Counted from the first letter of the stretch, positions 43,889-53,976 are shown. The stretch is 64,000 bases of DNA from Alteribacter keqinensis (GCF_003710255.1 NZ_RHIB01000002.1:124001-188000); one strand, 5' to 3'. The notes: generated from the letters alone by a model not told the origin. Made by a program: numbers and translations.

Positions 43889-44260
43889 TTATTTCTCCCT
43901 GGAAATGCCTTTCAGTTTCAAGTATACAATATTTGTTCCCTTAACAGGATAATAGCGCCGGAGTGCCCGTCTGAACAGGGGGGCCGTGATCACATAGCAG
44001 CCCATAACCAAGGGAAATGAAGACAGAAACGCCTCTGCTGCGACCGCTGCCCTTCCTCTTTCCGCCAGACCGCCCAGCATGAAACCATTGACAGAGATAT
44101 AGGTAACGCCATACATGAGCCATGAGAACATCACGTTCGGAAAGTGCAGTACGATCAAAGTTTTTTCCCTGTGAAAGTACACTCTCTCAATGAGAATCTG
44201 AAGATACAAAGTCGTCAGCATCGTAATACCACAGACAACTGCCGGAAAAAAGATCCCCAC
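43889..44260 (-). CDS. Small integral membrane protein, unrecognised
   Basis: A 123-residue protein with about four hydrophobic helices (GIFFPAVVCGITMLTTLYLQILI, LHFPNVMFSWLMYGVTYISVNGFMLGGL, AEAFLSSFPLVMGCYVITAPLF) and a basic C-terminal tail (RRALRRYYPVKGTNIVYLKLKGISREK). GTG 44260 has AAAGGAGGG 8 nt upstream, which is far better than the longer frame reaching 44338. It lies between ctpB and the EnvC-like gene. I do not recognise the family; no catalytic motif is visible. Confidence 0.65.
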   Translation of the reverse strand: MGIFFPAVVCGITMLTTLYLQILIERVYFHREKTLIVLHFPNVMFSWLMYGVTYISVNGFMLGGLAERGRAAVAAEAFLSSFPLVMGCYVITAPLFRRALRRYYPVKGTNIVYLKLKGISREK

Positions 44261-44329
44261 GCCTGTTCCCTCCTTTATAGCTGAACTTATAACTGCTGTC
44301 CTTCTCATTGCCCCGGTTAAAGTAAACAA

Positions 44330-44371
44330 AAACCACATCTCCGCTAGTTTGTCCTGGCGAAGATGTGGTTA
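44330..44371 (-). terminator. Terminator-like hairpin between the EnvC-like gene and the small membrane gene
   Basis: AACCACATCTTCGCC pairs with GCGGAGATGTGGTT and is followed by TTTGTTTAC on the minus strand. It probably ends the ftsEX-envC transcript. Confidence 0.75.
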
Positions 44372-44550
44372 TTTAAGTTTGATTCGGAATGAATCCAACG
44401 AAGCTGACAGATTGGGCTGCCGAAATTAATTGTTTCTTTAGAAGACCGTTGCTTTTAATAGATGCACTGATGCTTTCTGCAAACCTCTCGTTTTACACGG
44501 TGGTGCAGCTGTTACTTTTATGATCAACAGTTCATATGAAATACAGCTAT

Positions 44551-45981
44551 TTAAAAGTTAACGTATTTTCTGGGGTCTACCGAGTTTGATTTTGCACCGT
44601 TCCATCCGCCTTCGTGAACTTCAAAGTGAAGGTGAGGGCCCTGTGAGGCTCCGGTGTTACCCATAATTCCAAGGTTCTGGCCTCTGCTGACACGCTGTCC
44701 CTGGGAGACACTGATAGAATCCATATGAGCATAGAGCGTTGTTATGGTTTTTCCGTTCACGTTATGTGTAATCATAACTGTGTTTCCATAACCATTCATG
44801 TATTCGGCTCTGATTACCGTACCTGATTCTGCTGCTACGATCGGAACATTGGATCTTCCACCCTGACCGATATCAATACCGTGGTGAACACGTCCCCATC
44901 GAGGACCATACTCACTTGTCACTCGTCCTGTAGCGGGTAATCCAAGTGTTCCGCCGCTGTCGCTCGGCGCACTGGCACTTGCAGAACGATCCGGTGAACT
45001 TGACGATCCAGAACTCGATGAGCTGCCGGTATTGCTTGATCCGGAATTACTTGATTCGGAATTACTTGATCCGGAATTAGAGCTTTGAGCTGCAGCTGCG
45101 GCTTCCTCTTCTTCCTTCTTTTTACGCTCTTCCTCTTCTTTCTGTCTCTGGCGCTCTTCTTCTTCTTTACGCTTGCGCTCTTCCTCAAGACGACGTTGTT
45201 CTTCTTCCCACTCTTCCAATTCTTCCTTCGCAGCCGCTTCCTGTGCTGCCAGGATAGACTGTTCTTCTTCAAGGGAAACAATCGCATCTTTCAATGACGC
45301 ACCTTTTTCTTCAAGTGAGTCTACAAGACGATCTTTCTCAGCCGTTTGAGCTTCAAGATCAGCACGGAGATCTTCCAGTTCGTTCATTTGAGTTTCAAGG
45401 TTTTCAAGCTGTGTTTCAAGTTCAACTTTAGCATTTTCCAAAGCCTCTTTATCAGCGATATGCTGTTCAAGAATGTTACGGTCCTGACGGGAAATCGTGC
45501 TCAGTGCATTTACACGCTCGATCAAATCTCCAAAGTTCTGTGCACCAAGAAGGACTTCAAGATAGTTTACCGTCCCGCCATTTTTGTACATTGAATTCAC
45601 ACGGTCTTTCAGAAGCTCATCACGTTCCTTGATACGCTCCTGAAGAATTTCAATTTCCTCACGCAAGTCTTCTATGTTTTCATTCGTTTCATCGATCTCA
45701 TCCTGTTTCACACGAATGTCTTCGTTCGTTTTCTGTGTTTTTTCATCCAGTTCTCGAATCTCGTCCTGAAGCCCGACGATTTCTTCCTCTACTTCTGCAA
45801 GCTCCTGCTCTGTCTGTTCAGCTTCTTCCAGCTTTTTTTCCTGATCACGCTGACTCTGTTCAATTTGCTCTTTCAGTTCATCACCTGTATTTGCTTCAGC
45901 TGTCGACCACATATTCGATCCAAGAAAAGTCGATGCTGCAAGAAGACACGCCAATGATACTAGTCCCAACCTGCGATTCAT
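44551..45981 (-). CDS. Murein hydrolase activator, EnvC-like, M23 (LytM) domain
   Basis: 476 residues. A signal peptide (about 1-30, LVSLACLLAASTFLGSNMWSTAEA) leads into a long coiled coil (about 35-280, including EEWEEEQRRLEEERKRKEEEERQ). A Ser/Asn/Gly linker (SSNSGSSNSESSNSGSSNTG, about 300-325) and a C-terminal M23 metallopeptidase domain (about 345-470) follow, with HHGIDIGQG (zinc His and Asp) and GPHLHFEVH (HxH) intact. Because the zinc ligands are present it could be an active endopeptidase, unlike degenerate EnvC. It lies immediately downstream of ftsEX, whose complex controls such coiled-coil hydrolases. Confidence 0.93.
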   Translation of the reverse strand: MNRRLGLVSLACLLAASTFLGSNMWSTAEANTGDELKEQIEQSQRDQEKKLEEAEQTEQELAEVEEEIVGLQDEIRELDEKTQKTNEDIRVKQDEIDETNENIEDLREEIEILQERIKERDELLKDRVNSMYKNGGTVNYLEVLLGAQNFGDLIERVNALSTISRQDRNILEQHIADKEALENAKVELETQLENLETQMNELEDLRADLEAQTAEKDRLVDSLEEKGASLKDAIVSLEEEQSILAAQEAAAKEELEEWEEEQRRLEEERKRKEEEERQRQKEEEERKKKEEEEAAAAAQSSNSGSSNSESSNSGSSNTGSSSSSGSSSSPDRSASASAPSDSGGTLGLPATGRVTSEYGPRWGRVHHGIDIGQGGRSNVPIVAAESGTVIRAEYMNGYGNTVMITHNVNGKTITTLYAHMDSISVSQGQRVSRGQNLGIMGNTGASQGPHLHFEVHEGGWNGAKSNSVDPRKYVNF

Positions 45982-46071
45982 TGAATAAAATCCCCCTCAA
46001 CCCGAGCTATCCCGATTTATTTCCACGGAAATAGACAATTTTTATTTTTATCTGGTTATTCTCGTAAACTG

Positions 46072-46965
46072 TTAAACCTTCAGGAATTTACGTACGCTCA
46101 TCACGCTTCCCCAAATACCGATAAAGGCACCGATTCCGACAAGTATAGCTGCCATCTGCCATACAAGAGGATTAGCCGGCATCATTGGAAGAAATGCGAG
46201 TTCCGGTGTAGCCTGGACCAGTTCCACAAGACGCATGTAGCCATAAGCCAGTGCGCTTACAGGAATGATGGATCCAAGGACACCGAGCAGTAATCCTTCT
46301 ATAAAGAAAGGCCAGCGGATAAATCCGTTCGTGGCTCCTACTAGTTTCATAATCTGAATTTCTCGTTTTCTGGCAATGATCGTAATTTTAATCGTGTTTG
46401 CAATCAGGAACATCGCCGTAAACATCATACCGACAACAAGAACAATCCCTGCATAGCGAAGAATGTTCGTTACAGAGAAAAGCTGCTCGACAATATCTGC
46501 ACCATATTCAACATCATCTACATAGTTTAAGGACTGAATTTCCTCAGCAAGTACCTGTGTCTGCTGGGGGTCCTGAGCCTGTACGACAAAAACATCGTTT
46601 AACGGGTTTTCTTCTCTTAAAGACTCAAGGTAGGTTCCTTGATCTCCGAAACTGGTAATCAAGTTTTCCAGTCCGTCCTCTTTCGGAACAAAATCTACCG
46701 TTTCAACAATATCCATATCCTGTATTTCACTTTCAAGAGCTGACTGACTCTCTTCGTCAGCTGCAATATCGATGAAGACGCGCACTTCCACGTCGTCTTC
46801 AAGTGAATCGGCAAATGTATTCATGTTTAAAATAAGAAGAAGGAAAGCACCTACCACAAACAGCATAATCGTAACGGCACTTACGGACGCAAAAGTCATC
46901 CAGCCGTTTCTGACTAAGTTCTTTCCGCCTTCTTTTATGTGGCGTCCCAGAGTTCTACCTTTCAT
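46072..46965 (-). CDS. ftsX: Cell division protein FtsX
   Basis: A 297-residue permease-like partner of FtsE. The cytoplasmic N-terminus [24 protein letters not shown] precedes TM1 (about 23-45), a long extracytoplasmic loop (about 50-165: DVEVRVFIDIAADEESQ ... EDGLENLITSFG), then three more TM helices (ILRYAGIVLVVGMMFTAMFLIANTIK, FFIEGLLLGVLGSIIPVSALAY, MAAILVGIGAFIGIWGSVMSV). ATG 46965 gives the family N-terminus and overlaps ftsE by 11 nt. In B. subtilis FtsEX activates the hydrolase CwlO. Confidence 0.96.
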   Translation of the reverse strand: MKGRTLGRHIKEGGKNLVRNGWMTFASVSAVTIMLFVVGAFLLLILNMNTFADSLEDDVEVRVFIDIAADEESQSALESEIQDMDIVETVDFVPKEDGLENLITSFGDQGTYLESLREENPLNDVFVVQAQDPQQTQVLAEEIQSLNYVDDVEYGADIVEQLFSVTNILRYAGIVLVVGMMFTAMFLIANTIKITIIARKREIQIMKLVGATNGFIRWPFFIEGLLLGVLGSIIPVSALAYGYMRLVELVQATPELAFLPMMPANPLVWQMAAILVGIGAFIGIWGSVMSVRKFLKV

Positions 46966-47641
46966 AACCGTAGTCCCCCTTTGCCTCGTCACGGGCAACC
47001 CGGCCGCCTTCTATGGCAATAACACGTTTACGCATCGTGTTTACAATCTCTTTGTTGTGGGTAGCCATAACTATAGTAGTACCCCGATTGTTGATTTCTT
47101 CGAGGATTTTCATGATTTCCCAGGATGTCTCCGGATCAAGATTTCCCGTAGGCTCGTCTGCAATCAGAACGGAAGGATTATTTACAATCGCTCTGGCAAT
47201 GGCCACACGCTGCTGTTCACCGCCGGATAATTCCTGGGGCAAAAAGCGCGCCTTGTTTTTTAACCGGACAATCTCAAGGACCTGCATGACCCGTTTACGG
47301 ATGTTTGCTTTGCTCTCTTCAATCACTTCCAGAGCGAATGCCACATTCTCATAAACCGATAGGGTAGGAAGGAGCTTGAAGTCCTGGAATACGACACCGA
47401 TTCTTCTTCTTAAGTAGGGAATATGACGTTCTTTCACTTTGGAAAGCTCTTCGTCTCCGATTTGAATCGATCCCCGTGTCGGTTTTTCTTCTCTGTACAT
47501 GAGCTTAATAAATGTTGACTTGCCGGCCCCACTCGGCCCGACTACATAAACAAATTCACTTTTGTCAATATGTATGTCAATCCCGTTAATGGCCATAACG
47601 CCGTTTGGGTATGTCTTCCATACCTCTTTCATCGTAATCAA
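46955..47641 (-). CDS. ftsE: Cell division ATP-binding protein FtsE
   Basis: A 228-residue ABC ATPase. Walker [10 protein letters not shown] is at 35-43, Q-loop VFQDFKLL, signature [17 protein letters not shown], Walker [13 protein letters not shown] and H-loop MATHN. The start is TTG 47641 (LITMKEVWK, equivalent to B. subtilis MIEMKEVYK, giving exactly 228 residues), with GGGAAG 8 nt upstream. The frame beginning at GTG 47650 is less likely. It is the first gene of ftsE-ftsX-envC. Confidence 0.95.
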   Translation of the reverse strand: MITMKEVWKTYPNGVMAINGIDIHIDKSEFVYVVGPSGAGKSTFIKLMYREEKPTRGSIQIGDEELSKVKERHIPYLRRRIGVVFQDFKLLPTLSVYENVAFALEVIEESKANIRKRVMQVLEIVRLKNKARFLPQELSGGEQQRVAIARAIVNNPSVLIADEPTGNLDPETSWEIMKILEEINNRGTTIVMATHNKEIVNTMRKRVIAIEGGRVARDEAKGDYGYER

Positions 47642-48050
47642 AAATATCACTTCCCGCTTTAAATAGTTCTCTGAGGTGATCGCCTGCTCAAGGCGTATGT
47701 ATGATTATGTCGAATTATTTGCATTTAGTTTTCAAATCATTGCTACATCTAAATGAATCTGGTTCTACCATTCAACATTATATCATCTTAACTAAGTAAT
47801 TTGAGTGCATTTACGTTACAGTTTCATTTCAAATCTTGTCACATTACGTCAATTTAGCGCTTATTTTATAGAAAATACCTATTGCAACCCCCTTCATTTC
47901 TGCATAACGATTCCGAGTATACGAAATATCGGAAAAATAAGAAAGGCGATATGGCACATTCTTAAAAACCGTTCAATGTAACCAGGACATAGGAATGGTC
48001 TTAGAAGTAAATATTGGTTTTACATACATCTTAATGACAAATTTCACGTC
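47642..48050. other. AT-rich gap upstream of ftsE
   Basis: About 410 bp with no coding sequence. It presumably holds the ftsEX promoter; I cannot assign one with confidence. Confidence 0.35.
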
Positions 48051-48087
48051 AAAAAAACAGCTGACCATTTATCAGCTGTTTTTTCTA
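48051..48087 (-). terminator. cccB terminator
   Basis: AAAAACAGCTGATAAATGGTCAGCTGTTTTTTT is symmetric and works in both directions; it lies 14 nt past the cccB stop. Confidence 0.9.
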
Positions 48088-48100
48088 TATCACATTATGT

Positions 48101-48460
48101 TTACTGATCGGCAACCCATGCAGAAACGTTATCCGCTTCATCACCATCTACAAGCTCAGGTGGCATGCTTCCCGGTCCTTCTTCGATCGCTGCGCGCACG
48201 GAGTCCATATCCAGACCGGCGATACCAGGTCCAGACCCGCCTTCACCGTTTTGTCCGTGACAGGACAGACAGTTCTGCTCGTACACTTCTTCTCCAGCAG
48301 CGAGGTCATATTCTCCGTCTCCTGCTGTTTCTTCTGCGTCATCTTCCGTCTCTTCGACTGCGTCGTCGCCTTCGTCTACAGGTGTCGTGTCATCATCTCC
48401 GCCACCACACGCCGCCAGAACCAAGACAGCTCCCATCATCGGGATTAGCCATTTCTTCAT
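48101..48460 (-). CDS. cccB: Cytochrome c-551, membrane-anchored lipoprotein
   Basis: 119 residues. A lipoprotein signal peptide ends in LAAC (Cys18), then comes a very acidic linker (GGDDDTTPVDEGDDAVEETEDDAEE, about 20-48) and a class I cytochrome c domain with CLSCH heme-binding motif near residue 63. The axial Met candidate is in PGSMPPELVDG. In B. subtilis CccB is a small c-type cytochrome of the respiratory chain. The acidic spacer is longer than I would expect and suits an outside-facing protein in salty or alkaline habitats (inference). Confidence 0.93.
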   Translation of the reverse strand: MKKWLIPMMGAVLVLAACGGGDDDTTPVDEGDDAVEETEDDAEETAGDGEYDLAAGEEVYEQNCLSCHGQNGEGGSGPGIAGLDMDSVRAAIEEGPGSMPPELVDGDEADNVSAWVADQ

Positions 48461-48533
48461 GTAAACCCTCCTGATCTGCTGAAAATAATTTGGTAGGTTT
48501 TTCTAAGTAACCTTCCTAGATATTATAACCGAT

Positions 48534-49430
48534 TTATCCTTTATTAAAACCCTCCCCAAGTACCTCCGACGCATTACTCACGATCACAAAGGCATGTGGA
48601 TCAATGGTTTGAACCGTTTGTTTCAATTTTGTGACTTCGTTTCGTCCGACCACACACATGAGAACAGGACGCTCGTGATTCGTATAGCCGCCATACCCGT
48701 GAAGCTTCGTCACACCGCGATCCACCTGAGTGAGCAGACCCTGACGCACTTCTTCTTCATAATCTGAAATAATAATCGCCATTTTTGAGTAGCCAATACC
48801 AGTCTGAACAAGGTCTATGGTCTTCCCTGTAGCAAATAAACCGATTAGGGCATAAAGAGCAAATTCAAATCCGAAAACAACCGCTGCCGAGATTACGACG
48901 AGCCCGTCCATAAGAAAAACACAGGCCCCAAGGGTAAGTCCAGTATATTTGTTGACAATCTGAGCGGCAAGATCCGTCCCCCCGGTTGACGAATTCGACC
49001 TGAACACAATTCCCAAACCAAGTCCGACCCCTATCCCACCGAATATTGCAGCAAGTAAAGGATCTAAAGTAGCAGGCTCAAGATGCCTGGTCATTAATAC
49101 AACTGCAGGTAAAAAAATCGTTCCGGTTAATGTCTTCAAACCGTACAGCAGACTTCCGGCAATACTCCCGCCGAGAAGCAGAACACCTGCTATAAACAAT
49201 GGAATGTTAAATGCCCATTGCGTAAATGCCGGCTCAAAACCAAAAGTCGCTTCCACCAGGGTGGAGATACCGGCCACACCACCGGAAGCAATGCGGTTTG
49301 GCAGGAGGAAAATGTTAAAACTGATGGCTACAATAGCAGACCCCACCAGAACGTGGGCAAATTCAAATAGAATTCTGCTCAAGGGACTTAACGGCTGCTG
49401 ATCTTTTCTCCGTTTCATGGCTTTCATCAT
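48534..49430 (-). CDS. yvjA: YitT-family membrane protein (YvjA)
   Basis: 298 residues. Five or six transmembrane helices (VLVGSAIVAISFNIFLLPNRIASGGVAGISTLVE, IPLFIAGVLLLGG and others, to about 190) are followed by a cytoplasmic DUF2179 domain (about 205-295: IISDYEEEVRQGLLTQVDRGVTKLHGYGGYTNHERPVLMCVVGRNEVTKLKQTV). The substrate of the YitT family is unknown. The yvjA-prfB-secA neighbourhood is as in B. subtilis. Confidence 0.92.
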   Translation of the reverse strand: MMKAMKRRKDQQPLSPLSRILFEFAHVLVGSAIVAISFNIFLLPNRIASGGVAGISTLVEATFGFEPAFTQWAFNIPLFIAGVLLLGGSIAGSLLYGLKTLTGTIFLPAVVLMTRHLEPATLDPLLAAIFGGIGVGLGLGIVFRSNSSTGGTDLAAQIVNKYTGLTLGACVFLMDGLVVISAAVVFGFEFALYALIGLFATGKTIDLVQTGIGYSKMAIIISDYEEEVRQGLLTQVDRGVTKLHGYGGYTNHERPVLMCVVGRNEVTKLKQTVQTIDPHAFVIVSNASEVLGEGFNKG

Positions 49431-49763
49431 TTATGTTCACCTGTTTCTTAAAAAATGTTGCTATAAAGACGTTGGGGAATGCTTGGAATATGTATGAATG
49501 AAAATCCCTCAGTCAATTAGCTTTCACTGTGCCCTTCATTGCTATCCACAAAGCAGCGGCAGCAGTTCCGGGCAAAGACCCAAGTAGTATATCACCGGCA
49601 TGCCGGACTGTAAACAAGACCGCGGTGATGCTTTAGCGTAGTGCATTTATGGTGAGAAGGAGGAAATCCCGGGTTTTTTTAAAGGAAGAGGGACGCGTTT
49701 CCACTTGATTGGAAGCGAATCTGGAATTCTTAACACAAGTCCGATAATTCCTCCTCCACTCAC
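49431..49763. other. Intergenic stretch between prfB and yvjA
   Basis: About 330 bp with no supported gene. A minus-strand open frame overlaps the end of prfB and continues here, but it is a frame shadow. Confidence 0.4.
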
Positions 49764-49803
49764 CAAAAAAGGCTGCCCAGGCGGAACTCTCCCCCGGGAC
49801 AAC
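49764..49803 (-). terminator. prfB terminator
   Basis: GGTTGTCCCGGGGG folds imperfectly with CCGCCTGGGCAGCC on the minus strand, followed by TTTTTTGG, 16 nt past the prfB stop. Confidence 0.65.
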
Positions 49804-49818
49804 CTATTAATGAAACAA

Positions 49819-50923
49819 TTAGTCAATTTTTGAACGCAGGTATGAATCAATAAATGAACCGAGATCGCCGTCCATGACAGCCTGGGTATTCCCTGTTTCA
49901 TGGTTCGTTCGGTGATCCTTAACCATATTATACGGATGGAACACGTAGGAACGGATCTGACTTCCCCATCCGATATCAGACTGCTCACCGCGGATTTCAT
50001 CAAGTTCTTTTTGCTGCTGCTCAATTTTCAGCTGCAACAGCTTTCCTTTAAGCATTTTCATTGCCTGATCTCGGTTTTTAATCTGGGAACGCTCAGATTG
50101 ACACGTAACGACCGTATTCGTCGGCAAGTGGGTAATCCGTACAGCGGAATCAGTTGTATTGATGTGCTGACCGCCGGCACCGCTTGCACGGTACGTATCA
50201 ATTTTCAGTTCATCGGGAGACACACTTACTTCGCTCACATCATCATTCAGTTCCGGAACGACATCACACGATACGAATGACGTATGACGACGGCCGGATG
50301 AATCAAACGGAGAAATCCGGACAAGACGGTGAACCCCTTTTTCCGCCTTCAAATAACCGTAGGCATTGTGGCCTTTGATAAGAAGCGTAACGCTTTTTAC
50401 ACCGGCTTCCTCACCAGGAAGGTAATCCATCGTTTCCACCTTGAAGCCGTTTCCTTCCGCCCAGCGGGTGTACATACGCAGAAGCATAGAAGCCCAGTCC
50501 TGAGACTCCGTTCCGCCGGCACCAGGGTGAAGCTCAAGGATTGCATTATTTTTATCGTAAGGCTCACTTAAAAGAAGCTGAAGCTCAAACTGATTCAGTT
50601 TCTCACCAAGGTCCTTCACGCCTTCAACCAGATCTTCCAAAAGCTCGTCGTCCCCTTCTTCTTTCACAAGTTCGAAGGAAACTTCAAGATCTTCAAAGAT
50701 ATTTTCCAGCTTCCGGTAGGTTTCCACACCCTCTTTAAGCTGGTTGCTTTCGTCGATGACTTTCTGAGCTTCGTTCTGATTATCCCAGAATCCGGGTTCG
50801 GACATGAGTTCATCGAGTTCAGCTACGCGGGTCTCTTTGTTTTCTAGGTCAAAGAGACCCCCTGAAGTCCGCTAATCGCTTAGCCATAGTTGAAAGTTCG
50901 TTTCTAATATCAGACATTTCCAT
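49819..50923 (-). CDS. prfB: Peptide chain release factor 2, with programmed +1 frameshift
   Basis: Terminates translation at UGA and UAA. The zero frame starts at ATG 50923 (GAGGTG upstream) and reads 24 codons to an in-frame TGA at 50851-50849. The shift site is AGG GGG TCT CTT TGA C, the classic slippery CTT-TGA-C behind an internal Shine-Dalgarno AGGGGG. Skipping one base (50851) joins the main frame (50850 down to 49819), giving 367 residues. SPF ([12 protein letters not shown]) marks RF2 stop-codon reading and [18 protein letters not shown] is the GGQ peptidyl-hydrolysis loop. Low RF2 raises frameshifting and so autoregulates synthesis. Confidence 0.97.
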
Positions 50924-50945
50924 ATTACGAACACCTCATTAGTAT

Positions 50946-50987
50946 AGGCAGCCGGACCCTGACGAGCACCGGCTGCCTTATTTTTTA
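50946..50987 (+). terminator. Hairpin in the secA-prfB gap with its T-tract on the plus strand
   Basis: AGGCAGCCGG ... CCGGCTGCCT forms a 10-bp stem followed by TATTTTTTA on the plus strand, while no gene on that strand lies nearby. On the minus (coding) strand the stem is preceded by A-rich sequence and sits 23 nt before the prfB start. It could be an antisense terminator or a leader structure. Confidence 0.5.
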
Positions 50988-51117
50988 CTGCTTTAATAAC
51001 GACCTCTTCTTTCAGACGAATCGTGCGTGCTCTTCGTTTTACGCTGAGGCTGGGCACTACTGCTGCGTCTGTTCCTTAGAAAAAACCATTATCATCTCAA
51101 AAATAATCCCTTTACCC

Positions 51118-53652
51118 TTAACCTAATTCTTTCTGACAGCAGTTCTTGTATTTTTTACCCGAACCACAAGGACAAGGGTCATTGCGCCCTACTTCAGGTG
51201 ATTTTTTGAAAGGTACTTTCTTTTGTTTTTCCTTTGCTGTCGGACTGCTGGCGCTGCGGTGGACCGCTTTTCCTTCAGCGACAGGCTTACGCTCGAGGTT
51301 CGCTTCCACCTGGGCATTCATCACGTAACGGGTGACGTTTTCTTCAATAGAAGCAACCATCTGCTCAAACATTTCAAAGCCTTCAAATTTGTACTCGCGA
51401 AGAGGATCATTCTGACCGTAAGCACGGAGGTGAATCCCCTGACGGAGCTGGTCCATCTGGTCGATGTGGCTGGTCCACTTGGAATCAACCGTACGAAGAA
51501 GGATAACCTTCTCAAACTCCCGCATACGTTCAGGCGTAAATTCTGCTTCACGCTTATCATATTCCTCTTTGGCCCGGTCGACAATCAGTTCAACCATTTC
51601 TTCCGGCTCAAGAGGCTTCAGGTCTTTCACTTCAATTTCATTGTCGTTTAACACATTTGCGTTGATGTAATCCACAATACCCTGAAGGTTCCAGTCCTCT
51701 GGCACATCGTCCGCCGGCGTGTAGAGCTGTACGTTTCGCTCGATAGTAGACTCGATCATCTTTTCAACCACTTCACGGAGGTTCTCCGACCCGAGTACCT
51801 GGTTACGCTGCTCGTAAATAATGTCACGCTGCTCACGCATAACATCATCGTACTGGAGAAGCTGTTTACGCGCATCGAAGTTGTTTCCTTCCACCCTCTT
51901 CTGCGCTTGTTCAACAGCACGGGAAACGAGCTTACTTTCGATTGGCTGGTCATCTTCAAGACCGATTTTATCAAACATGTTGCGCATGTTCTCACTGCCG
52001 AAACGGCGCATCAGCACGTCTTCAAGTGACAGGTAGAACTGGGACATACCCGGGTCACCCTGACGTCCGGAACGACCGCGGAGCTGGTTGTCGATACGGC
52101 GGGATTCGTGACGCTCGGTACCAAGGACGTACAGGCCGCCAAGTTCTTTCACACCGTTGCCGAGTTTGATGTCCGTACCACGTCCGGCCATGTTTGTCGC
52201 GATAGTAACTGCTTTTGGCTGTCCGGCATTCTCAATAATCTCCGCTTCACGAGCGTGGTTCTTCGCATTCAGTACGTTGTGACGGACTCCACGCTTTTTA
52301 AGCAGTCCGGCTAAAAGTTCTGACGTGTCCACGCTGACTGTACCAACAAGAACCGGCTGTCCTTTTTCATGAAGCTCTTTGATTTTTTCTACAATCGCCT
52401 TATATTTTGCATCCATTGTCTTATAAATAAGATCGGACTTATCTTCACGGGCAATCGGCTCGTTTGTCGGCATAGCAATAACATTCATGTTGTAAATGTT
52501 ACGGAACTCTTCTTCCTCTGTTTTGGCCGTACCGGTCATACCGGCAAGCTTATCGTACATACGGAAGTAGTTCTGGAACGTAATGGAGGCCATCGTCATG
52601 CTTTCCCGTTTAATTTCAAGGCCTTCCTTCGCTTCAATCGCCTGATGAAGGCCATCGCTGTAGCGGCGGCCCTTCATCATACGGCCGGTAAACTGGTCGA
52701 TAATCGCTACATCACCGTCATCAACCACGTAATCCTCATCACGCTTCATGACAACGTGTGCCTTAAGTGCCTGATTAATGTGATGGTTTAATTGAACGTG
52801 AGACTGATCGAACAGATTATCGATGTTAAAGGATCGTTCTGCTTTACTTACACCGTCATCGGTCATCTGCACGTTTTTCGTTTTTTCGTCGTACGTGTAG
52901 TCTTCTTCCTCTTTCAGCATGCGCACGAAAGAGTTCGCAACAGTATAAAGCTGCGTTGATTTTTCCGCAGAACCGGAAATGATCAGCGGTGTCCGGGCTT
53001 CATCGATCAGGATGGAGTCCACTTCATCGACAATCGCAAAGTGAAGCGGGCGCTGTACTTTCTGTTTATTGTAGAGCACCATGTTGTCTCTCAAATAATC
53101 AAAGCCCAGTTCGTTATTTGTTGCATAAAGAACGTCACAGGTATAAGCTTCACGCTTCTCATCCTTGCTCATGCCGTTAATGTTTAAACCGACAGTGAGG
53201 CCGAGAAATTCGTAAAGTTTTCCCATCTCCGTGGAGTCACGGCGGGCAAGGTATTCGTTAACCGTAACAACATGAACACCTTTCCCGGTTAACGCATTCA
53301 GGTAAACCGGAAGTGTCGCTACGAGGGTTTTACCTTCACCGGTTTTCATCTCAGCGATGTCACCCTGGTGAAGACACACGCCCCCTAAAAGCTGCACACG
53401 GAAATGACGCATGCCAAGGGCACGGGTCGATCCTTCACGGACAACCGCAAAGGCTTCCGGCAGCAGGTCTTCAAGAGACTCGCCGTCTTCCTGGTGGCGT
53501 TTCTTAAATTCTTCTGTTTTCTTTCGTAAGTCATCGTCCGAAAGCTTTTTCATGCTTTCGCCAAGTTCTTCAATTTTGTCCACCGTCTTCTGCCACTTCT
53601 TGATCTGGCGTGCGTCGGTGTCACCAATTACTTTCTTAAGTAATCCTAGCAT
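51118..53652 (-). CDS. secA: Preprotein translocase ATPase SecA
   Basis: Motor of the Sec export pathway. The 844 residues match B. subtilis SecA (841). Walker [15 protein letters not shown] (about 100-113), DEAD-box [19 protein letters not shown], motifs GTVSVDTSE and [22 protein letters not shown]. The C-terminal zinc/SecB-type tail is [16 protein letters not shown] 53652 ([11 protein letters not shown]) has AAGGGAG 9 nt upstream; a longer frame to 53748 is unsupported. It lies between hpf and prfB, an arrangement conserved in Bacilli. Confidence 0.98.
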   Translation of the reverse strand: MLGLLKKVIGDTDARQIKKWQKTVDKIEELGESMKKLSDDDLRKKTEEFKKRHQEDGESLEDLLPEAFAVVREGSTRALGMRHFRVQLLGGVCLHQGDIAEMKTGEGKTLVATLPVYLNALTGKGVHVVTVNEYLARRDSTEMGKLYEFLGLTVGLNINGMSKDEKREAYTCDVLYATNNELGFDYLRDNMVLYNKQKVQRPLHFAIVDEVDSILIDEARTPLIISGSAEKSTQLYTVANSFVRMLKEEEDYTYDEKTKNVQMTDDGVSKAERSFNIDNLFDQSHVQLNHHINQALKAHVVMKRDEDYVVDDGDVAIIDQFTGRMMKGRRYSDGLHQAIEAKEGLEIKRESMTMASITFQNYFRMYDKLAGMTGTAKTEEEEFRNIYNMNVIAMPTNEPIAREDKSDLIYKTMDAKYKAIVEKIKELHEKGQPVLVGTVSVDTSELLAGLLKKRGVRHNVLNAKNHAREAEIIENAGQPKAVTIATNMAGRGTDIKLGNGVKELGGLYVLGTERHESRRIDNQLRGRSGRQGDPGMSQFYLSLEDVLMRRFGSENMRNMFDKIGLEDDQPIESKLVSRAVEQAQKRVEGNNFDARKQLLQYDDVMREQRDIIYEQRNQVLGSENLREVVEKMIESTIERNVQLYTPADDVPEDWNLQGIVDYINANVLNDNEIEVKDLKPLEPEEMVELIVDRAKEEYDKREAEFTPERMREFEKVILLRTVDSKWTSHIDQMDQLRQGIHLRAYGQNDPLREYKFEGFEMFEQMVASIEENVTRYVMNAQVEANLERKPVAEGKAVHRSASSPTAKEKQKKVPFKKSPEVGRNDPCPCGSGKKYKNCCQKELG

Positions 53653-53800
53653 TGGACATTGCTCCCTTATCGTATATTCCAATGGGATATCCCATGATGT
53701 GATCGTCAGGAATCTTATCGTACAAGTCTTCTGACAGTTAACTTTCATTTTATCAGTTTCCCAGACCCCTTACAAGAACATGCCTGAACGCTCACTTGTG

Positions 53801-53869
53801 AACCCCCGAACGGAGGGTCAGACCCCAGGAAATAATTTCCTGATATTTCCGGGGGTCTGACCCTTCGTG
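53801..53869. repeat. Inverted pair of short palindromic repeats, locus 10
   Basis: GGAGGGTCAGACCCC and CCGGGGGTCTGACCCTTCG flank an inner palindrome GGAAATAATTTCC. The whole forms a long imperfect hairpin in the hpf-secA gap, a BIME-like head-to-head arrangement. Confidence 0.8.
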
Positions 53870-53894
53870 ACTTTTTCACAGTCCATTCGAGCAA

Positions 53895-53938
53895 GAAAAA
53901 GCCGGTGGCCCGAATGTCTCGGGCTGCACCGGCTTTTA
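53895..53938 (-). terminator. hpf terminator
   Basis: AAAGCCGGTGCAGCCCGA pairs with TCGGGCCACCGGCTTT on the minus strand, followed by TTCTTG. Confidence 0.9.
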
Positions 53939-53976
53939 TGCATTGCTTTTATTAGTATCTTGTAGTATCTTGCTGG

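Noticed and set aside
49647-50024. 125-residue minus-strand frame running out of prfB
   Set aside because: It is prfB read out of frame plus intergenic sequence; the prfB terminator cuts through it.
50872-51057. 61-residue minus-strand frame overlapping the start of prfB
   Set aside because: It has no ribosome site, begins with GTG, and its second half is the prfB start region read in another frame.
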